Of a DNA stretch of 64,000 nucleotides, positions 44,026 to 52,540 are shown piece by piece. The position numbers were made by a program, and so were the translations under genes. This DNA is from FEN-1139 sp038207155 (lineage in GTDB: Bacteria; Myxococcota_A; Polyangia; Polyangiales; Polyangiaceae): contig JBBRAB010000003.1 in NCBI GenBank assembly GCA_038207155.1, positions 124,001-188,000 of the forward strand. Direction: 5' to 3'. Numbering within the stretch: position 1 is the stretch's first letter; every line of letters begins with the position of its first letter. The notes beneath the pieces were generated by a model. That model was not told the DNA's origin and searched no databases. It saw only the letters and a list, made by a program, of their open reading frames with translations.

Positions 44026-46620
44026 TTGCTCTTGCTTGAGGTGCTGGCTCGCACTACGCCACGCCGCACCGTGACAGTCCGCGCCCCCTCCCTTGGGACA
44101 ACTCGCGCCACGCGCCTGTCCTTGGTGCTGTTGGGTCTGCTCGGCGTGGTGACGGGCCCTGCTGTGGCGCAGCCGCGCGCAGTACCGACGCTACATGCAT
44201 CGAAGGTTGAGTCGAGTCAGATTCAGCTCGATGGCACGGCTGACGAGGCTGTTTGGCAGGGCAATTCGCCGACTGGCGGCTTCGTGGTGCGTGAGCCCTG
44301 GCCCGGGCGAATACCCGTTGAAAAAACCAGCGTGCGCGTCGTCTACGACAGCGCAGCCCTGTACGTGTACGTGACGGCTGAAGATCGACACCCGGCCAGT
44401 ATCACGGCGCACTTGGGTCGTCGCGATGATGTTGGACCGTCTGACTGGGTGGAACTCTGGCTCGATCCGACTGGTGAGGGCCGCAGCGGCTACCGTTTCA
44501 TGGTCAATGCCCGCGGGATCCAGGGCGATGCGCGGGTGTCCAATGGTGGCGAGAGCATCGACGTCAACTGGGATTGCATCTGGGATGTCGAGGTGAGCCG
44601 CACGGTAACGGGATGGAATGCTGAGTTTCGCATTCCCTTCAATCAGCTCGAGTACGATCCCAACGCTCGCAATTGGGGCATTCAAGTGGTCCGGCGGCTG
44701 CGACGCGACAACGAGTACAGCGTGCTGTCCCCGACACCTCGCGCGATCACTCGCCCGCTGCAGTATGCGGGAAAGCTGGAGGGGTTGCAGGGGTTGCCCG
44801 CGCCCGGCCGGTTTGAACTGATCCCCTACGGACTGGTGGGCGTCGAGCGCGACCGAGGTGATTACAGCCCCGTCTATCGCGGGGGTGGTGATTTGCGCCT
44901 GGGCCTGGGTGCGCGGCATCTGCTGCACCTCAGCGTGCTGCCGGACTTTGGTCAGGTGGAGGCCGATCCGAGTCAGCTCAACTTGACGGCTTTTGCCACA
45001 TTTCTGCCAGAAAAACGCCAGTTCTTTCTCGACGGACTCGATCTATTCGCCTTCCCTCTGGCCTTTCGCAACTGGGACCAAGAGACGCTCTACTACTCGC
45101 GACGGATCGGTATGCGTCCGACCTACGATCTTGGACTCGATAGCGCTCAGGTGCTTTCGTATCCACGCGCGTCAGAAATCCTCGGTGCGGTGAAGTTCAC
45201 CGGGAGAAGCTCGACCGGCACTAGTTACGGGGTGCTCAGCGCATTGCTGTCCGAGCAGCTCGCCAACGTGCGTGTCAACGGGGTTGAGTCAAGGCCCACC
45301 GTTGCGCCGCAAACCACCTTTCTGATCGGGCGCGTGCGGCAGTCGCTCGATCGCGGCAAGAGCTCGGTCGGGTTCTTTACCTCGCGCGTGGATCGCTCGC
45401 TGACGCCCCAGACTGAAACTCAGTTTACGCGCGACGCAACGGTCGCAGGCTTCGATTTCGACCTCCGGCAGGGAAATGTGGGACTCGTGGGGCACGTCGC
45501 CTCGAGTCGAGTGGCAGGCTCGCCTGAGGCGATCGACGCACTGCAGCGCTCCGCGCCCCACTTTTTACAGCGCTCCGGCGCTGCGCATCTGCACTACGAC
45601 CCTCAGCGCGAGTCCCTCGATGGCTGGGCTGCTGAGCTCGTGGGTGGCAAGCTTGACGGTGCTCCATGGCGTGTGGGCTGGAACGTGCGCGCGCGTAGCC
45701 CCGGCTTTGACGTTAACGACGTTGGATACCTCAAGCGCACGGATCATCAGCACGCCGAGACCTGGGCTGAATGGCGTCTGCCGGAACCGACCGGGGGTCT
45801 GCGCGCCCTCTCTGTGACTCAGGCGGCCTGGCTCGACAAGACCTTCGGCGCCGAAGTGATGGGTTACGGTTCGTCCGTTGGGGTGTCGACGACGCTCACG
45901 AACGCCACCTCGCTCTACGCTGGGGTGATGCGCTCGGAAGGGGGCCTCGATCCGACGTTGTTGCGCGGCGGACCCGCCTTCCGCACGCCAGGGACCTGGC
46001 AGGGCTGGTGGGGGCTCCTGAGCGATGAGCGGCGTGCGGTGGACGTGGGACTCACGAGTGATTGGGCGCTGCGTGACGAAAATAGTCGTCGCTTCATGCG
46101 TCTGACCTTCACCCTGCGAGCGCGACCCAGTCCAAATCTCGTGCTCTCACTGGCACCAAACCTCGAGAAGAGTCTCGACGATTTGCAATACGTCGAGGAA
46201 CGCAGCGACGGCTCCGCGCTGCTGGGGCGGCTCAACCGACGAACCTATGCGCTGACGGCGCGGGCCAGCTGGGCGCTACTGCGGCGTTTGACGCTGGAGG
46301 CCTACGCGATGCCGTACATCAGCACCGGCCGCTATTCCGCGTTTTATGCGGTTGGGCAACCGCTCGCACAAGACTACGCCGCGCGACGCCTTCCGACCGA
46401 ATACACGGGGGATCCTTGGGTTGCACTGGCCCAACTGAAGTCAAATCTCGTGTTGCGCTGGGAGCACGCACCAGGTTCGGCGGCGATGCTGGTGTGGACC
46501 CACGAGCAGACCAGCTCCCGCTTTGATCTCGGGCAGGGCTCGGTCACACGCGATCTCTCGCGCATCTCCGGCGCGGGCGCCCTCGACGTGGTGATGCTCA
46601 AGCTGCAGCAGTATTTGTGA
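44026..46620 (+). CDS. DUF5916 outer-membrane protein with N-terminal CBM9-like domain
   Basis: 864 residues from a TTG at 44026, supported by AGAGGT six bases upstream; GTG codons at 44041 or 44071 are alternatives. A signal peptide ends near GPAVAQ. Residues about 60-245 are a CBM9-type carbohydrate-binding domain (IQLDGTADEAVWQG, VRVVYDSAALYVYVTAED, SDWVELWLDP, WNAEFRIPFNQLEYD, NWGIQVVRRLRRDNE). The rest is a DUF5916 beta-barrel of amphipathic strands (LHLSVLPDFGQVEADPSQLN, then LTAFATFLPEKRQFF, SVGFFTSRVDRSLTPQ), ending in LKLQQYL. The combination is common in Myxococcota and Bacteroidota, where it is annotated only as uncharacterised; a sugar-binding outer-membrane pore or enzyme is a reasonable guess. 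It starts about 75 bases after the HD-like gene and may share its transcript. Confidence 0.88.
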   Translation: MLLLEVLARTTPRRTVTVRAPSLGTTRATRLSLVLLGLLGVVTGPAVAQPRAVPTLHASKVESSQIQLDGTADEAVWQGNSPTGGFVVREPWPGRIPVEKTSVRVVYDSAALYVYVTAEDRHPASITAHLGRRDDVGPSDWVELWLDPTGEGRSGYRFMVNARGIQGDARVSNGGESIDVNWDCIWDVEVSRTVTGWNAEFRIPFNQLEYDPNARNWGIQVVRRLRRDNEYSVLSPTPRAITRPLQYAGKLEGLQGLPAPGRFELIPYGLVGVERDRGDYSPVYRGGGDLRLGLGARHLLHLSVLPDFGQVEADPSQLNLTAFATFLPEKRQFFLDGLDLFAFPLAFRNWDQETLYYSRRIGMRPTYDLGLDSAQVLSYPRASEILGAVKFTGRSSTGTSYGVLSALLSEQLANVRVNGVESRPTVAPQTTFLIGRVRQSLDRGKSSVGFFTSRVDRSLTPQTETQFTRDATVAGFDFDLRQGNVGLVGHVASSRVAGSPEAIDALQRSAPHFLQRSGAAHLHYDPQRESLDGWAAELVGGKLDGAPWRVGWNVRARSPGFDVNDVGYLKRTDHQHAETWAEWRLPEPTGGLRALSVTQAAWLDKTFGAEVMGYGSSVGVSTTLTNATSLYAGVMRSEGGLDPTLLRGGPAFRTPGTWQGWWGLLSDERRAVDVGLTSDWALRDENSRRFMRLTFTLRARPSPNLVLSLAPNLEKSLDDLQYVEERSDGSALLGRLNRRTYALTARASWALLRRLTLEAYAMPYISTGRYSAFYAVGQPLAQDYAARRLPTEYTGDPWVALAQLKSNLVLRWEHAPGSAAMLVWTHEQTSSRFDLGQGSVTRDLSRISGAGALDVVMLKLQQYL

Positions 46621-46750
46621 GCGCAGCCAGCGCTGCAGTCTAGAAGCGGTCGCGATCGCTCGATGGCTCGACGCCCGGTCCGCGCGACCGCTAGGCACGG
46701 CGCGTACATCGATTGTTCGATGACGCACCTCGCGCTCAGCGCTTGATGCG

Positions 46751-47404
46751 CTAACGCTTCACGTAGGTGTGCACCTCGTTGATGCCGGGGCCCGAGATGA
46801 TGATAATCAGCTGCGTTGGGGTTGCCGTGTAACCGACGACGCGGACGTTCTGCGCAACGGGGCAGTCGAAATGCGCCGAGATCTCCGTTGCGGTCGTGGT
46901 AAACGTACCTGAGGAGCGAGCTTCCGGATCGGCATCCCTTTGCGTGGCCGCTCTGAGCTGGAGGCCTGCCACCTGAAGCGTTTCCTTGCGTGTATAGTCG
47001 TCGACGCTTCCCGGCGAGAAGATTTCAAACTTGGTCAGCTCGTAGTCCCCATCGACAATAGTGCCGCCCGTCGGGGCTGGGAACGCGCCAACTCCGGCAG
47101 TTTCAGGCACAAATGTGCCAGTATTGGTCACATCAGTGCAGCTCGCTGCGCCGGCACCTCCGCCTGTTGCCGTGCCACCGGTCGCGGCACCACCGGTCGC
47201 AGCACCACCGGTCGCGGCACCACCGGTCGCGGCACCTCCGGTCGCGGCGCCGCCTGTTGCCGTGCCACCCGTCGAGGTGCCACCTGTTGTCGCAGTGCCA
47301 CCGGTCGCAGTGCCATTTGATGGACTCGAGTCGCTGCTACTGCCGCAGCCGACGACCGAGATGGTGGACAGGAAGGTGAGTGCAAGGAACGTTGATTTTT
47401 TCAT
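46751..47404 (-). CDS. Lipoprotein with ATGG-repeat linker, unknown function
   Basis: 217 residues from the ATG at 47404, preceded by GAGGTG seven bases upstream. Lipoprotein signal: FLALTFLSTISVVGC, lipobox SVVGC. A linker of about ten (A/T)ATGG units follows, encoded by near-identical 15-bp repeats (47160-47310). The C-terminal domain of about 110 residues has ASCTDVTNTGTFVP, GTIVDGDYELTKFEIF, ETLQVAGLQLRAATQ, SSGTFTTTATEISAHFDCPV and VGYTATPTQLIIIISGPG. This reads as a small beta-barrel of lipocalin or DUF-like type, with two cysteines that could form a disulfide; such lipoproteins are common in Polyangia and lack an assigned role. Divergent from the broken Cys-rich gene. Confidence 0.85.
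   Translation of the reverse strand: MKKSTFLALTFLSTISVVGCGSSSDSSPSNGTATGGTATTGGTSTGGTATGGAATGGAATGGAATGGAATGGAATGGTATGGGAGAASCTDVTNTGTFVPETAGVGAFPAPTGGTIVDGDYELTKFEIFSPGSVDDYTRKETLQVAGLQLRAATQRDADPEARSSGTFTTTATEISAHFDCPVAQNVRVVGYTATPTQLIIIISGPGINEVHTYVKR
47160..47310 (-). repeat. 15-bp coding repeats of a lipoprotein linker
   Basis: On the plus strand the unit reads accggtcgcggcacc with small changes; on the coding strand it gives GGTGCCGCGACCGGT, translated (G)AATGG. About nine or ten copies are present. This is a typical TGG linker and not a CRISPR array, because there are no unique spacers. Confidence 0.85.
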
Positions 47405-47756
47405 GCGGACACACCTCGGTACCGTGCACATTTGGCCAATTGCGCCCGATTTGGGAAGGAAATATGGATGGTGAATCATGCACAAACGCGCAGGCAGAGG
47501 CCACAGCGACCGCGAGCGAGCTCGCCGTGGGAAATCCCATGGTTGAGCGCCGAAACAAACAACAGCCTGGCTGCAGGCCAAAGAAATGGCGCGAAGTCCT
47601 TGCTGTAACAAAGACCGCCACTGCAACCCGTTATGGCTAGCCTCCGCCGTGCCGTCCTAGGCGAGTCCGTCACAGGCTATCTGGCTCGGCATCTGCCGAG
47701 GAGATCACTCTGTGAGTCAGGGCGTTCGATCAATGGCGAAGGTTCGGAGAATTGCT
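47405..47756. other. Divergent intergenic region before the broken lipoprotein gene
   Basis: About 350 bases that separate two divergent lipoprotein genes. I see no gene, repeat or clear promoter. Short open frames on both strands here lack ribosome sites. Confidence 0.4.
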
Positions 47757-48581
47757 ATGCCAATGAAGCACTCACGTGAGTTTCCGCGACTCCTAGGCTG
47801 TGCTGCAACAGCGCTCGTGTGGCTGATGGGAGTCAGCTGCAGCAGCGCTCGTGTGGCTGATGGGAGTCAGCTGCAGCAGCGATAGCCAGCCCACCGCGCC
47901 CTGAGCGAGGGAGGTGCCGGGGGAGCCGGCAGCTCGACGGGCGGCAGCTCAACGGGCGGGACTGGTGGTGCCCTCACCTACGCCTGCGGTAAGGCCACCA
48001 TCTGTCAGGAGTATTGTTCAGCGCTGCACCCCTTGGCATGTGTAGAGACTTGCGAGGACTGCGTCAGCGCCTGTGACACGAACCGGACCTACATCAGAGA
48101 CATCACGTGCACTCGCTGTGACACGGCGTACTACTCCGCGAGCCTCAGCTGCGTGATCGACGGTTGGCAATCGGGTCAGCTCTCCACGGTCGCTGAATGC
48201 ATCGGTGGCGATGGCCCGGGCACTCCGAGGGAGCCCTCCCCTTGTTTGGATTTGGCCCGCAGTGCCCTCGACTGTTTCGACAACTGGACGGCCAACAGCG
48301 TTTACGACAAGCCCTCGCGTGACGCGCGAGCGCTGGAGGAACGCGCGCTTCCGCGGGCGCTAGGCCGTGCTGGTCACGCCGCACCAACACCTGCAGCTCA
48401 GCTACCGACATCCCACCGAACGCGAACGGCTGATGAGATCGTTGGACGGGCCGGCACGGCTGCCCTACTTGACAATCGGGGTCCTCGGCGCAAGGCCTTT
48501 GGCCATGTCCATGTACTCCGCTTCCGTTCCGCAGGTGTCGCAGATGCTCTCGGGGATTCTCGGATGGCTCGACAAGGCTGA
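47757..48581 (+). pseudogene. Cys-rich lipoprotein gene interrupted by a 34-bp duplication and stop
   Basis: From ATG 47757 the frame encodes a lipoprotein signal (GCAATALVWLMGVSC, Cys near residue 27) and stops at TAG 47883-47885. The same frame resumes directly after it with SEGGAGGAGSSTGG, a linker, and a Cys-rich mature protein (YACGKATICQEYC, ACVETCEDCVSACD, CTRCDTAYYSASLSC, CLDLARSALDCFDN). The signal region holds a 34-bp tandem duplication (47810-47877). With one copy the sequence would read CSSDSQPTAP, a normal lipoprotein start, but that frame then meets TGA, so a second one-base change is also needed. The end is unclear: the frame stays open to 48581 and overlaps the next gene. The mature Cys pattern is typical of secreted Myxococcota proteins; function unknown. 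Either a recent pseudogene or sequencing errors. Confidence 0.7.
47810..47877 (+). repeat. Perfect 34-bp tandem duplication
   Basis: agcgctcgtgtggctgatgg and the 14 bases after it occur at 47810-47843 and again at 47844-47877 without a mismatch. Because 34 is not divisible by three it shifts the reading frame of the lipoprotein signal region. Perfect identity suggests a very recent event or an assembly artefact. Confidence 0.92.
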
Positions 48582-49020
48582 GGCCCATGCCAAAGCCAAG
48601 AACTTTGACGCCAACCTGCTGCTGTCCATGCGGCTTGTGCCGGACATGTATCCGCTCGTTCGCCAGTTCCAGTCGGCTTGCGACACCGCGAAGTTCATTG
48701 GGGCGCGTCTCGCCGGCAAGGAAGCGCCGAAGCACCCCGACACCGAGCAGACGCTTGACGAGGTTCGCGCTCGGGTTCGCTCCACGCTGGAGTTTCTGTC
48801 GACGATCCAGGAGAGCGATTTTGTCGGTGCGGCTGAGCGCAAGATTTCCATCTCGTACCTGCCGGCGGACAAGCGCATGCTTGGTGCCGCTTACCTGAAC
48901 GAGAACGCCCTCCCGAACTTCTACTTTCACTTCTCAATGGCCTACGCGATCCTGCGCCACAACGGCGTCGACGTCGGCAAGCGCGATTTCATCACGAAGG
49001 TCACGCTGGTTGACGCCTGA
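48505..49020 (+). CDS. DUF1993 family protein
   Basis: 171 residues from the ATG at 48505. The open frame begins earlier (48367) but the conserved family start is MSMYSASVPQVSQMLSGILG. Further family features are WLDKAEAHAKAKNFD, MRLVPDMYPLVRQFQSACD, TAKFIGARLAG, FTYLPADKRMLG-like ISYLPADKRMLG and FYFHFSMAYAILRHNGVDVG, with conserved His and Trp-less C-terminal helices. DUF1993 proteins are four-helix bundles related to the DinB/YfiT superfamily, often metal-binding, with unknown role. It is soluble and cytoplasmic. The ribosome site is weak (AAGG eleven bases upstream). It overlaps the uncertain end of the broken lipoprotein gene. Confidence 0.9.
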   Translation: MSMYSASVPQVSQMLSGILGWLDKAEAHAKAKNFDANLLLSMRLVPDMYPLVRQFQSACDTAKFIGARLAGKEAPKHPDTEQTLDEVRARVRSTLEFLSTIQESDFVGAAERKISISYLPADKRMLGAAYLNENALPNFYFHFSMAYAILRHNGVDVGKRDFITKVTLVDA

Positions 49021-49172
49021 GATCACGTAGCGCGGGTGACACCCGGCGGCGCATTCTGCGAGTCGCAGAAGCTCCCTTGGTGTCGCTGTGGCTCGCGCCT
49101 GGCGCTCGATTCGCGCAGGTTGACAGCGCCGCAGATTGACGGCGCGGTGCCTGGCGTGAGCGACGGGCGTTG

Positions 49173-51401
49173 CTACTTTGTCGGCTCGATCGCCAGGTAC
49201 GCCAAAAACGTGTACGAGTAGTCGCCCGTTTTGGCGGAGCGACCTCCGACGAGCATCGAGAGGCTGCCGTCGGTGATATCGAGCGTGATGCTCCGCTCCA
49301 GCCTGGGCGCCGCGTCGCTGGTGGGCTCATCGTCGATCACGCGCTGCCCTTCGATCGAGAGATTCTGCGGGTCATTCGCATAGCCGCGACCAGGGCGACC
49401 GACGCCAACGGTGACTTTGTAGCGCCCTGGTGCGAGCGAAAACTCGAACAGATTGTCGCGGCCGTAGTCGTCATACAAGTAGCTGCGCTCGAGCTCACTG
49501 GCACCCGCGCCGTCATCGTAACCATACAGCGCGATCGCCGGATCTGCGGTAAATTCCCCGACCCAACCGTAGCCGAGCTTGGCGTCGAACGGACCCCAAC
49601 CGACCTTCATCCAGGTCTTGCCGTCGACCACCAGCGGGCTCGCACTGGGCGGACCCTTGGGGTCTTGGAAATTGATGTAGTAGGCGGCGCGGGGACGACT
49701 GCTGGCGACCTCGAGTACGGGCAAGGTCTTGCGACTGCCCTCCAGGTAGAGTCCGAGCTCGTGACGCAGCGTCATCAAGGCGTCCGGATCCTTGGTCCAG
49801 CTCGTCATCCCCGCGGCGACGCTACGCGCCGTGGCGTCGATGGGTCCGGTGACATCCACTTGCGGGTGCGCCTTGCCGTTGGCGAGGTACAGGTACTCGT
49901 AATCCTCGAATCCTTCGCGCAGGAGCTCGGCGGTGACTCCGGGCTGACCTGCCGCAAAGAAACGACCACCGTCGTAATAGGCCCAACCACGCACCCGGTG
50001 GGCCCAGGCGGTCCAGGGAATGATGCGGGCGTTGAGTCCGGTCCCCTCGTTGCTGGTCGGGTTGAAATACGGCGCGGGATCTTGATCCAAACTGTAAAAC
50101 CAGACCTGCTCGGACTGCTCACGTTGGCGTTTCCAGGCGTAATCCTGCTGATAAGCGCGCACATGCGCAATCCAGATATCGTAACCACAGGCGCCACCCG
50201 GATCCTCGGCGATCTCGGGTTTCGGCTCTTCACTAATGGCAATGCGCAGCTGCAGCGCGGCAGCACGCGTCGAGCGGCAGAGGTGAGCGGCGAGCTTGTG
50301 ATCGGCCGCGTTCTGGGGCTCGTTCTGAACGTAGTAGTAGGCGCGCTTGGTCAGCCCGTGGTCGTCGAGGTAGCTGCCGAGTTGCGTCAGCCATTTCGAC
50401 CATGCCGCGTTGTACTCCGCGCTGCCCAGGTGATCCCCGCGAGCGATTCCGCAAAAGGTGTCGGGGCGGGGTGTCGAGTTGTCGACGAACTGAAAGAGCT
50501 CGCTGTCCGGAAAACCGACTCCATTCCAGCCTGTTCCAAGCAGGTAGCGCGGACCAAGCTTGCCAATCGAGTACTCGGGAGCCTCGTTCGGCTCGTCGTA
50601 GAAGGACTTGCAGCGCTGGGGTGACGCTGAGTTATCCCAGGTGATATTCCACGAAAATCCGCTCGGCCAAGTGGAGCTGGCGGGAGTCAGGCGATGCTCG
50701 AACAGCAGACTCTTTTTGGCGTCTACGGTCTTTCCGGCGAGCGATGCGACATCGAGGTTGATTTGGCTACTAAAGTGGATCTCACTCGGTAGCTCAAAAT
50801 CATAGACCTGGAGTGTGACTGGTACCGCAATAGTGGCCCCACCTTCGGGCGTGAGCTTGAGCGTGGTTTTGTGGGTGCCCGCTGGCGCGCCCGGGGGCAC
50901 GTAGATGGTGAGCCAGAGACCCGTGGCTTGACCCGCATCGAGCTTGAGCGTGTCGCCGGAGCTCAATGGCGTGAGCGTTTTTTGCCAACCGGCTTGGTAC
51001 CCCGCTTGCGCGAGCTCCACTCGCTGCCCCGCGCCGAGCTGAGGAAACTTTGCCACCTCGACGCGCATGCTCGTGGCCACGGGTCCGAGCAGCAGCTGCA
51101 CGGGCTCAAACTCGTTGCGCGCAGCGCTGACGGACAGGCCCGAACGTGCTTTGCCGCCTGGCGCGCGGTCAGCCGTGGTGAGCCGCCGCGTCGCCGGAGT
51201 CGTCCACAGCGGTAGAGCGGCAGTGCCCTCGCTGAGCGAGTAGGTGAAACTCCTTGCGGTCAGGGCGACCGGAGCGATCGGAACGTTTGCGCCCGGCTCG
51301 GGACTCGCCGCCCCATCACTGCTGCAAGCCGCCAGTAGAGGCGCTGCGCCGACCAGCGTAGCGAGCGTCAAACCAACGATGAAGCTTCGACGAGCAGCCA
51401 T
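49173..51401 (-). CDS. DUF4091 / GH123-like lipoprotein
   Basis: 742 residues from the ATG at 51401 (the frame is open to 51533 but the extension has no signal). Lipoprotein signal: FIVGLTLATLVGAAPLLAAC, lipobox LLAAC. An N-terminal beta-sandwich (LSVSAARNEFEPVQLLLGP, GLWLTIYVPPGAPAGTHKTT) leads into a TIM barrel of the DUF4091/GH123 kind: LDDHGLTKRAYYYVQNEPQN near residues 345-365, ACGYDIWIAHV, EQVWFYSLDQDP, RGWAYYDGGRFF and LLREGFEDYEYLYL. GH123 uses neighbouring Asp-Glu residues with substrate assistance; here the place reads NEP. The last 170 residues are a beta domain of NPCBM or malectin type (YYINFQDPKGP, LAPGRYKVTVGVG). A surface hexosaminidase-like hydrolase is likely. Divergent from the EamA gene. 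Confidence 0.87.
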   Translation of the reverse strand: MAARRSFIVGLTLATLVGAAPLLAACSSDGAASPEPGANVPIAPVALTARSFTYSLSEGTAALPLWTTPATRRLTTADRAPGGKARSGLSVSAARNEFEPVQLLLGPVATSMRVEVAKFPQLGAGQRVELAQAGYQAGWQKTLTPLSSGDTLKLDAGQATGLWLTIYVPPGAPAGTHKTTLKLTPEGGATIAVPVTLQVYDFELPSEIHFSSQINLDVASLAGKTVDAKKSLLFEHRLTPASSTWPSGFSWNITWDNSASPQRCKSFYDEPNEAPEYSIGKLGPRYLLGTGWNGVGFPDSELFQFVDNSTPRPDTFCGIARGDHLGSAEYNAAWSKWLTQLGSYLDDHGLTKRAYYYVQNEPQNAADHKLAAHLCRSTRAAALQLRIAISEEPKPEIAEDPGGACGYDIWIAHVRAYQQDYAWKRQREQSEQVWFYSLDQDPAPYFNPTSNEGTGLNARIIPWTAWAHRVRGWAYYDGGRFFAAGQPGVTAELLREGFEDYEYLYLANGKAHPQVDVTGPIDATARSVAAGMTSWTKDPDALMTLRHELGLYLEGSRKTLPVLEVASSRPRAAYYINFQDPKGPPSASPLVVDGKTWMKVGWGPFDAKLGYGWVGEFTADPAIALYGYDDGAGASELERSYLYDDYGRDNLFEFSLAPGRYKVTVGVGRPGRGYANDPQNLSIEGQRVIDDEPTSDAAPRLERSITLDITDGSLSMLVGGRSAKTGDYSYTFLAYLAIEPTK

Positions 51402-51552
51402 CCGGCCATGGTACGTCCAGGCAGCGCTCGCGGGGAATCCCCAAGGCGGCGCGCTGTGAGGCGATCGCTTCGCGCAGGTTTCCCTACCCGCAGCAAGCGC
51501 TTGCGGTGCTAGAAACCGCAGCGCTCTCCCCACGCTTGGTCAGGCAAGTCCA

Positions 51553-52506
51553 TTGTCCGCATCCACCCAGAGTACTTCTCGAGCCTCGCTCGTCGTCGCC
51601 TTCGCCACGATCTACCTGGTGTGGGGCAGCACGTACCTTGGGATCCGCGTGGCGGTGCAGACCCTGCCCCCGCTGGTAATGGCCAGCATGCGGTTCATGC
51701 TCGCCGGTCTGCTGCTGTTGAGCGCTCTGCGGCTGAGGGGAGCTCTTGGCATCACGCGGCGTCAGCTCCGAGACAACGCGATCGTTGGCACGTTTCTACT
51801 GCTCGGCGGAAACGGGTGCGTGTCTTGGGCAGAGCAGTATGTGAACTCCGGCATTGCGGCGCTCATCATCGGCGTGCAGCCGTTGATCATGGTGCTCACC
51901 GAGTGGGCTTGGCCAGGCGGGAAACGGCCAAGTTTGCCCGTATTTATGGGACTTTTGTTGGGTTTTGGCGGCGTGGCTCTGCTGGCTGCTCCCTGGAACC
52001 ACGCCGAGACTCCTCCGCCTCTCTTCCCTCTCATCGCGCTGGTCGCCGCCTGCGTCTTCTGGGCATTTGGCTCGATCTACGGTCGCCACGCTCGTGAACC
52101 CGCGCCGCCCTTCGTGGCCTCCGGTCTTCAGATGGTGTTCGGGAGCCTGGCTCTTGGCTTGGTTGGCGCATTGCGGGGTGAGTGGACCTCCTGGTCGCCG
52201 GCAGCAACGAGCCTGGCTTCCTGGGGAGCCTTCGTCTACCTCACGCTGATCGGCTCCATTGTCGGCTTTACCACCTTCGCTTGGTTGATGAAGAACAGCA
52301 CGCCCGCGCGCGTAGCCACCTACGCGTACGTCAATCCGATCGTCGCGGTGTTTCTCGGCTGGCTCATTCTGCGTGAGCCAGTCGGTCTCGGCGTGGTCTT
52401 CGCAGCCGTCGCAATCGTCGCGTCGGTCGTGCTGATCAGCCTGTGTAGGCGCGTCCCTGCAGCTGCCAGCAGCCCTGAGCGGGGCTGCCGCAACGGCGCG
52501 GGGTGA
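51553..52506 (+). CDS. EamA/DMT-family drug or metabolite transporter
   Basis: 317 residues from a TTG at 51553; no ATG lies before residue 45, and the first membrane helix needs the TTG start. Ten membrane helices in two EamA halves (about 10-140 and 165-300). Markers: ATIYLVWGSTYLGIRVAVQ in helix 1, MRFMLAGLLLLSALRLRG, SGIAALIIGVQPLIMVLTEW, VFWAFGSIYGRHA, and in the second half TFAWLMKNSTPARVATYAYV with VNPIVAVFLGWLILREPVG. It is closest in pattern to YedA/RhaT-like exporters of amino acids or metabolites. The ribosome site is poor. Monocistronic, convergent with the helicase gene. Confidence 0.93.
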   Translation: MSASTQSTSRASLVVAFATIYLVWGSTYLGIRVAVQTLPPLVMASMRFMLAGLLLLSALRLRGALGITRRQLRDNAIVGTFLLLGGNGCVSWAEQYVNSGIAALIIGVQPLIMVLTEWAWPGGKRPSLPVFMGLLLGFGGVALLAAPWNHAETPPPLFPLIALVAACVFWAFGSIYGRHAREPAPPFVASGLQMVFGSLALGLVGALRGEWTSWSPAATSLASWGAFVYLTLIGSIVGFTTFAWLMKNSTPARVATYAYVNPIVAVFLGWLILREPVGLGVVFAAVAIVASVVLISLCRRVPAAASSPERGCRNGAG

Positions 52507-52540
52507 CCGTTGCGGAGGCGCTAGTGAGGTAAACGGCTGC

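Noticed and set aside
47160..47310. Possible CRISPR-like array
   Set aside because: The 15-bp units are contiguous, have no spacers and translate to an ATGG linker.
48367..48504. N-terminal extension of the DUF1993 protein
   Set aside because: The conserved family start is the ATG at 48505; the extension is not conserved-looking and overlaps the broken lipoprotein gene.
49170..50624. 484-codon plus-strand open frame
   Set aside because: It is antisense to the DUF4091/GH123-like lipoprotein, which has a signal peptide and family motifs.
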